From Eurosta solidaginis (lineage: Eukaryota; Arthropoda; Insecta; Diptera; Tephritidae), in the NCBI RefSeq assembly GCF_040869045.1, contig NC_090319.1, positions 51,804,779 to 51,868,778 on the forward strand: a DNA stretch of 64,000 nucleotides. Direction: 5' to 3'. Below, piece by piece: positions 1 through 11,316 of this stretch (position 1 is its first letter; each line of letters begins with the position of its first letter). The notes under the pieces are model-generated. The model was not told where the DNA came from and did no database searches. It worked only from the letters and a program-made list of their open reading frames with translations. The translations under genes and the position numbers were made by a program.

Positions 1-1879
1 AATGAATTACCAATTTTCCAACGACGAGTTACCTGTTTTCCATCGAAAAGTTATCGATTTATTATAGAACAATTTTCTTTTATGCAAAAGTTATATATTA
101 ATTGCTAACAAAAAGTTGTCGATAAGTTATAAAAAAGCTATAGATTTGCTATCCCTATTGGAGTATTACCGATTCTTCTTCAGTGTGTTATCGATTTATT
201 ATCGATTTGCGATCAAAAAGTTATAGATTTGTTATAGAAAAGGTATTGATTTTATATTAAAAATTTTAAAATTTGATATCGAAAAATTATCGGCTTTTAT
301 TGTGATCTGGGGGGTTTGTTATCGACGACCTATCGGTTTGTTATAAAACACTCTACTTTAGATCGATTGCATATCTGAAACGCGGTTATAACAAGCCAAT
401 AACTTGACCATAATAGTACGCTAGCGAAAAAAACCGAATATTATTATAATAAAACAAAAACTTGTGGGTATCGGTTGTTGCCAATTAATCGACGTAGATC
501 TTCTCAAAAACCCCGGAATGATTCGTTTCTGGTAAATTTAGTTCAATCGAGTTTAACTTTAACCAGTGGGCGAGCTCTACTTATTTATTTTTAAAGCTGA
601 TTGGCATGCATGCGTTAGGCTTCTCTACAAGTTTACAAGAGAAATGACGAATCTAAGATAAATTATGAAGGACTCTTTATTTGTCAGACCATGGGTCTTC
701 ACAAATCGAGGATGAACTACACTATGCCAAGCAAAGAAGTTGGTTCAGCTCAAATGAGATCTAATGAAGGGACGAAGACGAAAGCTCTTGCCAATGGTAT
801 TACAGTTGGTCATTATATCTATCTTTTTTAGGCAGAGAAGAAATGGAAGTGTAAAAAACACCCACAGAGCGCAACCCGTCATGCATCAGTTACGCGTAAG
901 GAAGTTAACAAAGAAAACTAAATTCCAAAAGCTGCACAAACGCTTAATCTATCTCCCAAGGCAAAGCGCAGAAAGAAAATACAAAGCAAATTTTAGGCAA
1001 AACATGAATTATTTCGCGAACAAAAACAAAAACATAAGACAAGACCAACAACAGCGCTAATACTCACACACACGCCAAAAGCTAGCCGAAAACCAAAACC
1101 ACAGCTAACGGCGACTGATAATGACTTTAGCAAAAGTTTAACGCCAGACACGCGATTATAAATTTGCATGTGTTTGTGAAAATAAAATTATACTCCAGTG
1201 GGTTTTCATGTGATGTGTGCATGTTTATGTCCGTTTGTTTGTATAACAATTTGCACGAGTGGTTTGCTTGTTCACTTATTTGACTGCGCTTTTGTTTGCT
1301 ATGCATTACAAGTTGTCACAGCGAGCGAAATGCATTCATTTAAGGAACACGCACACATACATTCATACAACAAAAGCAAGCACATACTTAAACACTATAA
1401 AAGGAAGTTACAAACAACTGCTGAGAACGTTGCGCTCCTCCTTCACAACAGCATTTAACAATATTTCTGAATAGCAAATGCCACCAGCAAGCACTTGACA
1501 AGCGCAAACACTACATACAAAAGTGAATACAAAGGCAACAACGCAACCAACAAACAAATAGCCAATTACAACTACAAAACTAAAATTAAAACTATTAGCA
1601 ATGCGCGCTATGTCACTCTTGTGTTGCTTGAATGTCGTGCTTGTTTTGGGCAGGGAGACATAGAGCAATGATTTCACAAACTTTCGTATTTCGCCTGACA
1701 TCTCGGCTATTCCCGACGCCCCAAAAGTATGCTACAAATGACACTTAAAACCATGGACAAAGAAAAAAGCGAATCAACGAGCAACCAGGAGAGAACATGA
1801 AAATGGCTGGAAATTTTAAGATAAATGTAAATATTTTATGCGCATAAAAGCTGTAGTGGATAGAAAATTAACGATTAAC
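1..1879. other. AT-rich stretch without a recognised gene
   Basis: No open frame here resembles a known protein. The first 360 bases are rich in short variants of TTATCGAT and GTTATAGATT, and a similar ATCGA-rich patch recurs near 56.4-56.5 kb. The frame at 764-1060 is basic and low in complexity and is not supported as a gene. Confidence 0.5.
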
Positions 1880-3699
1880 AAGTAAGGAAGGTTAAGTTCG
1901 GGTGTAACCGAACATTACATACTCAGTTGAGAGCTATGGTGGCAACATAACGGAAAATAACCATGTAGGAAAATTAACCGATGGTAACCCTGGAATGTGT
2001 TTGTATGACATGTGTATCAAATGAAAGGTATTAAAGAGTATTTTAAGAGGGACTGGGCCATAGTTCTATAGGTGGACGCCATTTAGGGATATCGCCATAA
2101 AGGTGGATCAGGGTTGACTCTAGAATTTGTTTGTACGATATGGGTATCGAATGAAAGATGTTAATGAGTATTTTCAAAGGGAGTGATCCTTATTTCCATA
2201 GGTGGACGCCGTTTCGAGATATCGCCATAAAGGTGGACCAGGGGTGAACCTAGAATTTGTTTGTACGATATGCGTATCAAATTAAAGATATTAATGAGGC
2301 TTTTAAAAGGAAGTGGTGGTAGTTGTATATGTGAAGGCGTTTTCCAGATATCGACCAAAATGTGGACCAGGGTGACCCAGAACATCATTTGTTGGATACC
2401 GCTAATGTATTTATATATATAATACCACGAACAGTATTCAAGATTTCAAGGGTTTTTTATTTCGCCCTGCAGAACTTTTTTCATTTCATTCTACTTAATA
2501 TGGTAGGTGTCACACCCATTTTACCAAGTTTTTCTAAAGTTATAATTTGCGTCAATAAACTAATCCAAATACCATGTGTCATCCCTTTTTTCGTATTTGG
2601 TATAGAATTATGGCATTTTTTCGTTTTCCGTAATTTTCGATATCGAAAAAGTGGGCGTGGTCATAGTCCGATTTCGGCCATTTTTATACCAATACAAAGT
2701 GAGTACAGATAAGTACGTGAACTGAGGTTAGTAAAGATATATCGATTTTTGCTCAAGTTATATTGTTAACGGCCAAGCGGAAGGACAGACGGTCGACTGT
2801 GTATAAAAACTGGACGTGGCTTCAACCGATTTCGCCCTTTTCACAGAAATAAGTTATCGTCCCAGAATCTAAGCCCCTATCAAATTTCACGAGGATTGGT
2901 AAATTTTTGTTCGACTTATGGCATTAAAAGTATCCTAGACACATTAAATGAAAATGGGCGGAGCCACGCCCATTTGGAAATTTTCTTTTATTTGTGCATT
3001 TTGTTTCACCATATCATTACTGGAGTTGAATGTTGACATAATTTACTTATATACTGTAAAGATATTAAATTTTTTGTTAAAATTTTACTTAAAAAAATTT
3101 TTTTTTAAAGTGGTCGTGGTCGTTCTCTGATTTTGCTAATTTTTATTAAGCATACATATAGTAATAGAAGTAACGTTCCTGCCAAATTTCATCATGATAT
3201 CATCAACGACTGCCAAATTACAGCTTGTAAAACTTTTAAATTACCTTCTTTTAGAAGTGGGCGGTGCCACGCCCATTGTCCAAAATTTTACTAATTTTCT
3301 ATTCTGCGTCATAACCTCAACTCACCTACCCAGTTTCATCGCTTTATTCGTCTTTGGTAATGAATTATCGCACTTTTTCGGTTTTTCGAAATTTTCGATA
3401 TCGAAAAAGTGTGCGTGGTTATAGTCCGATATTGTTCATTTTAAATAGCGATCTGAGATGAGTGCTCAGGAATCTACATACCAAATTTCATCAAGATACC
3501 TCAAAATTTACTCAAATTATCGTGTTAACGGATAGACGGACGGACGGACGGACATGGCTCAATCAAATTTTTTTTCGATCTTGATGATTTTGATATATGG
3601 AAGTCTATATCTATCTCGATTCCTTTATACCTGTACAACCAACCGTTATCCAATCAAAGTTAATACACTCTGTGAGCTCTGCTCAACTGAGTATAAAAA
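1880..3699 (+). repeat. Family 1 dispersed repeat, copy A
   Basis: A nearly complete copy. It opens with AAGTAAGGAAGG (probably preceded by C) and the hairpin GTTCGG-GTGTAA-CCGAAC, then CATACTCAGTTGAG. About three tandem units of roughly 130 bp follow (anchors near 2004, 2129 and 2257). The body carries several GTGGGCGTGG-like motifs and the near-palindrome GTGGGCGGTGCCACGCCCA, then a GGAC tetranucleotide run at about 3535-3553. The end is CTCAACTGAGTATAAAAA, which is inverted relative to the 5' CATACTCAGTTGAG. No coding capacity is evident; open frames inside are low-complexity. I do not recognise a named superfamily. Confidence 0.8.
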
Positions 3700-3913
3700 G
3701 TTGTGTTATATTGGTTTGTTAAGGTTTGGAGAGATTTTGGAAAGGAGAAATACTTCATACAAAGACTAAGACACTTTTTTGGTCGTTCTTAGTGTCCACT
3801 CATTTATTCACTAATAAAATTACCCGTTTTCTTAATTAAAATTTTTGGTTCACTAAACCAGCCTCCGTGCGCGCATTTCGACGAGAAATATAGTACCTTT
3901 GACGTGTAAATAT

Positions 3914-4503
3914 TGTTACGAATATTAGCAACACTAATGGGTACTGTCATCCCTAAGACGCTGCTAAACAGTGATATCATGCACATCCATAAATCAATCA
4001 TTATGTATCGACATAAACGAATCAATAATTATATCTACACATATGTAAGTACACGCAGCGGAGAAGCAACGCACAAACACATGCATATATCTTATCTGAG
4101 GTGGTCACAAGAGAGGGCAATAATTTGTGCAAGTATTACTCACGCGCATATGAGAAGCTATAAACATAGTTGTGGCTGGCGATTTTGTAGCTGATAACTA
4201 ACTAGTAAGTTCTGGAATGGAAAAGCCTAGAAGTATGCAACGAGAAATCAAAAAGGATTAAAAAGCCGCAACAGTAGAGCCGCGGGAGTTAGTTTCGTTT
4301 AAGCTATCAAACAGTTTCGATTAAGCACGCTATCTGTCAAGCAATAGCAGTCTTATTTTGAAAATCAGTTGTAGTGTTATTGAAAAGAACTTTAATAAAG
4401 GCCATTTTGCATTCTTAAATATTGGAGTTATTTATTCAACAGTTTAGTGATTCGAACTTAGCAGAAGGTTGCAAATAAGGGGAGTTGCAATAAATTCGTT
4501 ACA
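3914..4503 (+). mobile_element. Solo LTR of Ty3/gypsy-type element, 590 bp
   Basis: Starts TGTTACGAATATTAGC and ends AATTCGTTACA (TG...CA). It is flanked on both sides by the 4-bp duplication ATAT (3910-3913 and 4504-4507). An AATAAA polyadenylation signal sits near 4392. It is the same family as the LTRs at 45297-45844 and 48148-48717, in the opposite orientation. No internal region is attached, so it most likely formed by LTR-LTR recombination. Confidence 0.9.
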
Positions 4504-4839
4504 ATATTTCCTTTTCATTTAGCGGGGAGTCCGAAGGTTTTCTGGAATCTCATCTACTATGATGTTCCTATGCCGGATATTTATCCGGAAAAAAGCACCA
4601 TTCCTAGCCATGGTGCAAGGTTTACAAGCCATATTTATTGCGGTAAATATCCAAGTGAGATTAAAGCTAGTACAACTGCAAATCTTTCTGGCGTCGTTTT
4701 GGAAACCAACAAGAACAATGTCATATAAGAAATTAATTTGAGAATATCACTTGCCAAAAAATACTTCTTTAGACTGATTAAGCAATTTAATAAGGACGCA
4801 TTATGGTGGACCGGCGTTGCCAATTGAGATAAAATGATA
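4504..4839. other. No feature seen
   Basis: Between the solo LTR and LINE debris. Only short frames with no family resemblance. Confidence 0.4.
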
Positions 4840-5045
4840 AGCTGTATGAGCATTACGATTGCGCGAAGATATTTTGGAGAGTAAAAGCCCAAAGGCTTCG
4901 TTGGCTAGGTCATGTTATGCGAAAGATTCCGGAGAAGAAAGTATTTGAATCTACAACACATTTGGGAAAAAATGGAAGCAGGAAATACCCTCTGAGTTGG
5001 GAGATGCAGAAGAAAGAAGACTTGTCCAAATTAGCATGACAGTAT
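4840..5045 (+). pseudogene. LINE reverse-transcriptase tail fragment
   Basis: One frame reads a segment of the type QRLRWLGHVMR followed by a charged stretch ending in EDLSKL. This is the typical C-terminal tail of insect non-LTR retrotransposon polymerases. It has no catalytic motif and is 5' truncated. A related tail lies on the opposite strand at 40930-41190. Confidence 0.6.
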
Positions 5046-6285
5046 TAGGGTTAGATTAGGAGTAACTGGCCGGTCAATAAATACCTCACATAGACTGAAC
5101 TTGTTAACAGTATTAACAGAATTTATTTGACGACCAAACGTGAGAGCCCCAATCAGGTACCAGGACTTATGTAATAGAATAATTCCGTCCTTTTGGAAAA
5201 TACAAGAAGTTTTCTAGGACCTAGCTTAATTACTGCCTTGAGATTTGGCAACTCTGCCGCCGCAAGCGCCGTTCCTTAACACAGAATATGATCAACCGTT
5301 TCTTCCTGCAGCACGCAGCTACTACACCTGCTGTTACTAACCAGACGTCACTTATATGTGACGTCAAAAGGCAATATCCAGTAGATATGCTCATCGTGAA
5401 CTTTAAGTCTTCTCTTTTTAGAGCTATTAGCTACTTTATAAACCTAATATTGTAGGCTTTGCACATGATCTTAGAAATTGTGCAGCCCCTAGCTTTTGTT
5501 CACGCCTTTCCCGCTTGTTCGATGGTATGTAGCTCCTCTCTCATTTACATTTCTTCCAAACGTATTCGGATGTCCATCGCCAATTCAACGAGTTGAGCAC
5601 CCTCCTTTGCCAACTCATCGGCGGTTTCGTTTTCTTCTTTGAGCCGTGTTTGAGCGAAGTTTTTCCAATGTTTCTTCGTATTCCAGGACCCTTCTTGATT
5701 AAGTATTGTGTGAGATTATTGTCTAAATTGCCGCCTGACTATCAAAATATATATTGACGCGACTGCAGCTTAAGCATGCTTCCTCCAGAGTTGTTTACTG
5801 CCGATAGACTTTGCAGTAATCCGGCACCCTATAGGATCAACTTGTTTCTGGATCGACACGGTACAGAGGAGACCCGACCCCTTCCGTTAACTTGGAGCTA
5901 GCGGTATTTGCGGTAATAGTATGTTCGGTCCTTTTGGGCTCCCTGGCGTCAACCTTACGGCTCAATCGTGACCCAGAACTCTTTTGAGGTTCAGGCACCG
6001 GATCATATATTCCGTTTTCCCGATATGAGATGGCGCTACACTGCTATAGCCGAACAGCCTGCACTTAAGCTGGCCCGAGGCTCTAAGCCTTGTTGTAGTG
6101 GCTAAAGTGATAGTTATGGCCAATAGGTCTGCAGGTGGAACGCGTAGAATGGCATGCAATGCTGCTGTTCGGGTAGCTTTAAGGGCTCCCGTTATGCTAA
6201 TCATTGATAATCTGCATACCCTCTCTAGTTTTTTGGTATACGTATTTTTTTTTTTTTTGCAATCCTTCGATTTAATGTGACAACA
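5040..6285 (-). pseudogene. RNase H-type LINE (R1/LOA-like), decayed 3' half
   Basis: Read on the minus strand from 6285 downward. First comes the reverse transcriptase to RNase H linker (SITGALKATRTAALHAIL type, then a LRASGQ segment). Next is an RNase H region with disrupted frames, then a C-terminal tail with IKLGPRKLLVFSKRTELFY near 5130-5240. The same tail recurs at 18.7, 24.8 and 51.3 kb. Frameshifts and stops throughout rule out function. Clade assignment to R1/LOA is an inference from linker wording and the presence of RNase H. Confidence 0.65.
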
Positions 6286-6299
6286 TTCAAGCTTTTTGA

Positions 6300-6430
6300 T
6301 CATTCCAGTCCCCGTCCCCAAGTTTCGGAAAGAACTTGGGTTCGCCAGAGTTCCGCCTGCTAAGGAAACAGGATGCGCGTACAGGAGGTTAACAATTGGG
6401 GCTAGCAATTGTTCAATCCCTTCTGAGGTG
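6300..6430 (+). repeat. SINE-like dispersed repeat, partial copy
   Basis: Shares the stretch GAACTTGGG(T/G)TCGCCAGAG...AAACAGGAT with the longer copy at 26645-27026. The 5' part and the 3' end are missing. No protein is encoded. Confidence 0.55.
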
Positions 6431-6652
6431 CGTCCTTAGTTTTTGATTCAAAATATGCTAAACTTAAGAGATCAGTAAAAATGTATCCAATTATCTTAGC
6501 AGCTTCCTCTAAGAAATCCCCCAAATAGGTATTTTGCACTCATTTAAAAAAACAATATTTATCGCCTCATAACTTTTGCTGGTGCAACAATAAACGTCTT
6601 TGCCATGTATTTACATGAAATTTTAGCAAAGCCTCTTTTACAACTAAAAACA

Positions 6653-6839
6653 AGTAAGGACGGGACTGTCTTCGGCTGTGCCGAAGACTTCATACCTTTC
6701 ATGAATGGGGCTGAACAATAATCTTATCCCGTTCGTAATCTCCAAATAATCGATGTATAAGATAAGAAATATAGAACAGAACAGTGAACAGATGTACATA
6801 CCTAAACAATTTTTAAGATAAATATAAAATAAACTACTT
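6653..6839 (+). repeat. Family 3 repeat, 5' end
   Basis: Begins CAAGTAAGGACGGGACTG, immediately followed by a perfect hairpin CTTCGGC/GCCGAAG. The layout (CAAGTAAGGA tip, then a TTCGG/CCGAA stem) matches family 1, but the downstream sequence differs. A diverged inverted copy of this end lies at 20403-20630. The matching 3' half is probably at 13346-14312, the middle being split by the LINE and family 1 copy B. Confidence 0.5.
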
Positions 6840-6952
6840 CCTTTGAAAGCTGCCTTCGCGCTGTTCGGACGTGTTCTAAGCGCTCGCTTGTGTTTTTGTA
6901 AATTCTAAATTATTTTTGATTGTTTTTGCTTTAGTTCAATACCTAATACAAA

Positions 6953-8331
6953 ATGCCGTGTATTTGTGGAAATAGGGTCGATCGCGGTCAACCTAAAATT
7001 CAATGCGCTAAGTGCAGTGAACTTTTTCATTTGCATTGTACCGGTGTTTTGCCTACTGATCTCGAATATTTGAGTGAAACCAATAGTGCTTTCTATTGCA
7101 AGGTTTGTGCATGTGAACGACGTCGCTCTATTCGCTCGCCACCCCCCACTGTCAGTGCTACATCAACAATAAATACAACTGAAAATACAGTAATTGATTT
7201 GTCTGCGCTGTGCAATGACTCAATATTCGATGCTGTAAACAATGATAATGAGCGAAGTGTTGCTAATAATGTTAATATTGAACAAACACTAGTAACTTTA
7301 GTGAGTGAAATTAACCTGCTTAAAGCTAAGAATGCAGAGCTCATAACCGCTCTGAAGTTATCACTCGACGATGGCCATCGTTTGCGTGCTCAAATTAGCG
7401 ATTGGCAAGCAAAGATTCGCTCGGATTTTAAATACCTTTATGACAACAACACTGCTGTCGCAAATGCTGTGAAAGTCTTGAGAGAAGATTTTGCGAAGTT
7501 TCATGTTAAACAGCCATTGCCTTTGAACAGCTTTCGTTTTCGCTCTTTGTCTGACACTCATCTTCATGGCGCTTCATCAACACATTCTAACATACATAGA
7601 ACATCATTAAATATTAATGAGATAAATTCTGCTCCTGTATCTAAAGCGGTGGTCAACAGCATTGGGTGCGCTAAAGCTAGTACCTATGCTTCTTCTTTAG
7701 TTAAAAATAATAATAACAATGACACGCACAACAAAACCGCAAACAACACTACATCAAAAACCAATAACACAAAGCATGCTGTTGAGTCACAGTATGTTGA
7801 TGAGGGTAATAAAGGCAAACGTACAGGTGTTAGCAAACGTCGTAAGAAGTCGACCACAGTGGGTTCGTCAGCTGAATCTACATCAACTTCTGCATCTACA
7901 TCAACTTCAACATCAATTTCTGCTTCGACAGTGGGCTCATCACCTGCATCTACGTCAACTTCTGCATCCAAATCAACATCTATTTCTGCTTCGACAGTTT
8001 CCGTGGTGCAACCTGTTGGTCCTAGGGAGGTGACTGCCGTTCCGCCTCGCAGAGCAATTTTTGTATCTCGGTTGCATGCTTCATTGACTGTCGATGATAT
8101 TTCAAATTATATATGCTCTAAACTTAATATTAATAATTCTAGTGTTGAAGTTTTCAAATTTAACTTTAAATATGAAAGGGAAATTTCATCTTTTAAAATA
8201 ACCTTTATGTTGATAGTGTTCTTGACAGTTCTTTTTGGCCGGAGCATTCTGTGGTGCATTTGTACAAGAAAAATACCAATATAGTGCCAAAAAACTCTAT
8301 TACCTTCACCGCGGGTACAGCAAAAAAGTAG
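6953..8331 (+). pseudogene. LINE A ORF1 protein, PHD finger, frameshifted near its end
   Basis: The ATG at 6953 begins a frame of about 440 codons. Residues 3-52 form a PHD-type zinc finger (C3, C5, C18, C21, H26, C29, C49, C52). A predicted coiled-coil region follows at about residues 100-170, then a Ser/Thr/Asn-rich linker in which a 66-bp unit is repeated twice (about 7888-7998). The C-terminal part (AIFVSRLHASLTVDDI) looks like a small RNA-binding type fold of LINE ORF1 proteins. The literal frame stops at 8284, but an alternative frame from about 8200 to the TAG at 8329-8331 reads a much more typical ending (FWPEHSVVHLY). A one- or two-base indel near 8195-8205 is therefore likely. In the family, ORF1p binds element RNA and acts as a chaperone. 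Confidence 0.7.
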
Positions 8332-8939
8332 TCACCGACTCACTCTCTATAGTCGTTCATTACCAAAATATTCGTGGTTTACGATCTAAATTAAATACCT
8401 TTTTTCTTAACAGTTTCGCTTTTACAGCGCAGGTTGTTGCTTTCACCGAGACCTGGTTAAAACCTGAAAATTTTAACGCTGAGCTTTTTTCAAGTAACTA
8501 CGTCGTTTACCGGCGTGATCGTATATCTAGAGCAGGCGGTGTTCTTATTGCTGTGGACTCAAGTCTTTCATCCGAGTTGCTGTTGTCAGACAACGCATTT
8601 GATATTGAGTTTATAGCAGTAAAGATTTCAATGCGATGTTTTAACTTATATATTTGTTGCTCATATATTCCGCCCCGGTCGGATATGTATGTTTACAATT
8701 GCCATAATTTAGCTATTCGAAACTTGTACTCTCAGTTGCGAGACAAAGATCGCTTAGTCGTTCTTGGTGATTTCAACTTACCCTCGATAAATTGGATTAG
8801 CTTGAGCGACTCAAACACTTTGACTCCCACCTGTCAGCATGATTTCGTTAAGAATATTTTAGATACATCTCTCGTACAGATCAACAATGTTTTAAATTGT
8901 AAAAACAAGATTCTTGACCTGGTATTTGTGGATGAATGA
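8235..8939 (+). CDS. LINE A ORF2, endonuclease part
   Basis: This is the N-terminal part of ORF2, an AP-like endonuclease that nicks target DNA in the family. Visible motifs are QNIRGL near 8366, FTETWL near 8446 (catalytic Glu), SYIPP near 8665 and GDFN at 8766-8777. It ends at an in-frame TGA (8937-8939). The next codons continue the same domain, including an HP pair that fits the final catalytic His, so the stop splits the protein near the end of the endonuclease. The true start is uncertain: no ATG lies near 8235, and the frame overlaps ORF1, as is common in LINEs. Confidence 0.75.
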   Translation: MAGAFCGAFVQEKYQYSAKKLYYLHRGYSKKVVTDSLSIVVHYQNIRGLRSKLNTFFLNSFAFTAQVVAFTETWLKPENFNAELFSSNYVVYRRDRISRAGGVLIAVDSSLSSELLLSDNAFDIEFIAVKISMRCFNLYICCSYIPPRSDMYVYNCHNLAIRNLYSQLRDKDRLVVLGDFNLPSINWISLSDSNTLTPTCQHDFVKNILDTSLVQINNVLNCKNKILDLVFVDE

Positions 8940-11180
8940 GTGGGTATTGCTCTCAATCGTATTTCTCCTTTATCTTTTCCAGAAGATCCCTTACATCCTA
9001 CGCTTGAAATAGCAATTGATATTGTTCAGCCTCCTATGGAGCTGTGCTTTACAAAATTAAAATCTAGATCCCGCTCAAGATGTTTTTATAAGGCGGACTT
9101 CATAAAACTCAACGAATTGATTGCTACTCATGACTGGTCAGATCTTTATTCGAGTAAGGACGTCAACTCAGCGACTTCATTATTTTACGGTATTCTTGAT
9201 GGCTTCTTTGAAAGCTGTGTCCCCCTTCGATGTGTTAGTGCTGGAACAAGTAAACCACCTTGGTTCACAAGACAACTTATTAGACTCAATAATGTTAAAT
9301 CTAGGCTTTATAAACGTTTCAAGAGATCAGGATCGTCTGCCGATTTTTCTAAGTATTCGGTTGCTCGTTGCAACTTTCATTGTCTAAACCAACAATGTTA
9401 TAAATTGTACTTAAGCAGTTGTAAATTTCAATTTTTCAACAATCCGAAAAGATTTTACAGTTTTGTTAATTCCAAGAGGAAAACATCTGGTTTTCCAGCT
9501 ACTTTTTCTTTTGGTTGCAAGAATGCTAGTTCTGATAATGATATTGCGGAATTATTTGCAGAATTCTTCAGGTCGACCTACTCATCTAAACGTTTTCAAC
9601 CCGGTCAACACTCCTACAACCTGGAAAGTTTTAATTGCATTCCTAATCCAGTAATTGATAAGAATACTGTTCTTCAGAGCCTTCTCGGTTTGAAACCGAT
9701 TTTTTCTCCGGGTCCAGATGGTGTTCCTAGTTGTGTACTCAAATACTGTGCAGTTAACTTATCTGAGCCGATACATAAATTATTCCAATTATCTGTGGAA
9801 TCTGCCACTTTTCCATTGATTTGGAAGAAATCATTTATTATACCTTTACACAAAAAAGGTAGTAGGTCTAGTGTCGAGAACTATAGAGGTATAGCTAAGC
9901 TTTCAGCTATTCCCAAAACATTTGAGCGAATAATTACATGTCAACTTCAACACATGTGTAGCTCCATATTATCGCCCTGCCAGCATGGGTTTGTGCCGCG
10001 TAGATCAACTACTACCAACTTGCTAGAGTTTACTTCTTTTGTAATGGATGGATTTTTAAACAATAGGCAAACGGATGTGATCTATACCGACTTCAGTAAA
10101 GCGTTTGACTCTGTCAATCATGAGCTTTTAGTTTACAAACTTGATTTACTTGGATTTCCTAAGCATTTGCTTGCATGGCTCGAAAGCTATCTCGCGAATC
10201 GGACTCAACAAGTTTTGTTTAAAAACAGCTTTTCTAGGCTGTTTGATGTAACGTCTGGTGTGCCTCAGGGTAGTCATTTGGGTCCGTTACTTTTTACCTC
10301 GTTTATAAATGACTTACCACAAACTCTCATATATTCCCGAACTCTTATGTATGCAGATGATGTTAAACTTTGTTACTCATACTTGCCTTCGGAGTCTTCC
10401 CGTGTGGAGTTTCTTCAGGCAGACTTGGACTCATTTCAATGTTGGTGTACTGCAAATTTACTAGTTTTGAATTGCTCGAAGTGTAAACTAATGACATTTC
10501 ACCGAGTGAAGCCAAGTTTGACATCGTATACGTTAAACAGCACGCCTTTGGAGCGTATATCTGTCGTAAGTGATCTAGGCGTTCTTTTTGATCCTAAACT
10601 GACTTTTAATACGCATATCTCATCAATGGTAAGCAAAGCAACGGGTATACTCGGTTTTGTGAAGCGACGGGCTAAGGAGTTTAATGATCCGTATCTGACT
10701 AAGACCCTCTACACATCGTTGGTACGACCAATCTTAGAGTATTGTTCGTGTGTCTGGTGCCCAGGGTATCAAAACTTTATAAAGCGTATTGAGTCAGTAC
10801 AGAAGCAATTCATTATATTTGCACTACGTGGTCTTAACTGGGATTCTAGTGTGCATTTGCCACCATATAGAAATAGGCTTCTCCTTATAAATCTGCCAAC
10901 TTTAGAAAATCGAAGAACTTTAGTCGGGGTAATGTTCATTCACAAGCTCATTATGGGCGAGATCGACTCATCTGATCTTGTTAGTCGACTAAATTTTGCT
11001 GTTCCTGGTAGAACGTCCAGGCACTTTGTGCCTTTTTATTTACCACTTTGCCGGCAAAATTTTGCCAAAAATAATCCACTGCGAAGTTGGTGTTCGCACT
11101 ACAACAACTTGTATAACTGCATCAGTTTTGAATGTTCGTTTTCCGAGTTGCATAATTCAATACTGTCACGTCTGGCCTGA
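8940..11180 (+). CDS. LINE A ORF2, reverse transcriptase part
   Basis: A 746-codon frame continuous with the endonuclease frame upstream, separated only by the TGA at 8937-8939. Reverse transcriptase blocks appear in order: FSPGPDGVPS (block 2a type) near 9705, HKKGS..VENYRGI near 9850, the QHGFVPRRSTTTNL block near 9980, YTDFSKAFDSVNHELL near 10080, SGVPQGS near 10255, and catalytic YADD at 10348-10359. A thumb and C-terminal region follow (LEYCSCVWCPGYQ) with no RNase H. The family copies element RNA by target-primed reverse transcription. No other stop is present in this stretch, so the polymerase half looks intact. Confidence 0.85.
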   Translation: MGIALNRISPLSFPEDPLHPTLEIAIDIVQPPMELCFTKLKSRSRSRCFYKADFIKLNELIATHDWSDLYSSKDVNSATSLFYGILDGFFESCVPLRCVSAGTSKPPWFTRQLIRLNNVKSRLYKRFKRSGSSADFSKYSVARCNFHCLNQQCYKLYLSSCKFQFFNNPKRFYSFVNSKRKTSGFPATFSFGCKNASSDNDIAELFAEFFRSTYSSKRFQPGQHSYNLESFNCIPNPVIDKNTVLQSLLGLKPIFSPGPDGVPSCVLKYCAVNLSEPIHKLFQLSVESATFPLIWKKSFIIPLHKKGSRSSVENYRGIAKLSAIPKTFERIITCQLQHMCSSILSPCQHGFVPRRSTTTNLLEFTSFVMDGFLNNRQTDVIYTDFSKAFDSVNHELLVYKLDLLGFPKHLLAWLESYLANRTQQVLFKNSFSRLFDVTSGVPQGSHLGPLLFTSFINDLPQTLIYSRTLMYADDVKLCYSYLPSESSRVEFLQADLDSFQCWCTANLLVLNCSKCKLMTFHRVKPSLTSYTLNSTPLERISVVSDLGVLFDPKLTFNTHISSMVSKATGILGFVKRRAKEFNDPYLTKTLYTSLVRPILEYCSCVWCPGYQNFIKRIESVQKQFIIFALRGLNWDSSVHLPPYRNRLLLINLPTLENRRTLVGVMFIHKLIMGEIDSSDLVSRLNFAVPGRTSRHFVPFYLPLCRQNFAKNNPLRSWCSHYNNLYNCISFECSFSELHNSILSRLA

Positions 11181-11316
11181 TATTTTGTACTTTCTTTCCT
11201 ATGTATGGTTGAATTTAAATATTTTTAATTCTAACATTAATTTTATGTTTTATATATCTTAGTAGTCGACCGCGTTGTGTCTGTGCCGACTTTAATCCAA
11301 ATAAATTAAATTAAAT

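Larger units (their letters stand above)
6840..11316 (+). mobile_element. CR1-like non-LTR retrotransposon, nearly full length (LINE A)
   Basis: Two open frames in LINE order: a PHD-finger ORF1, then an ORF2 with an apurinic-type endonuclease and reverse transcriptase. The 3' end is a short AAATTAAATTAAAT tail at about 11300-11316, abutting family 1 copy B. The 5' limit is approximate, because no duplication could be matched. ORF2 style (YTDFSKAFDSVNHELL, VPQGS.LGP, YADD) fits the CR1 clade and is close to LINE B at 27602-32246. Only one in-frame stop and one frameshift were noticed, so the copy is fairly young. Confidence 0.85.

Noticed and set aside
764..1060. A 98-codon plus-strand open frame
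   Set aside because: Basic, low in complexity, no domain and no supporting context in a gene-free AT-rich stretch.
3535..3555. GGAC microsatellite as an independent feature
   Set aside because: It is a fixed component of family 1 at the same relative place in several copies.
5962..6408. A 148-codon minus-strand frame as one gene
   Set aside because: The part below about 6285 is LINE linker sequence, and the part above crosses a SINE-like repeat. It is a chance fusion, not a gene.
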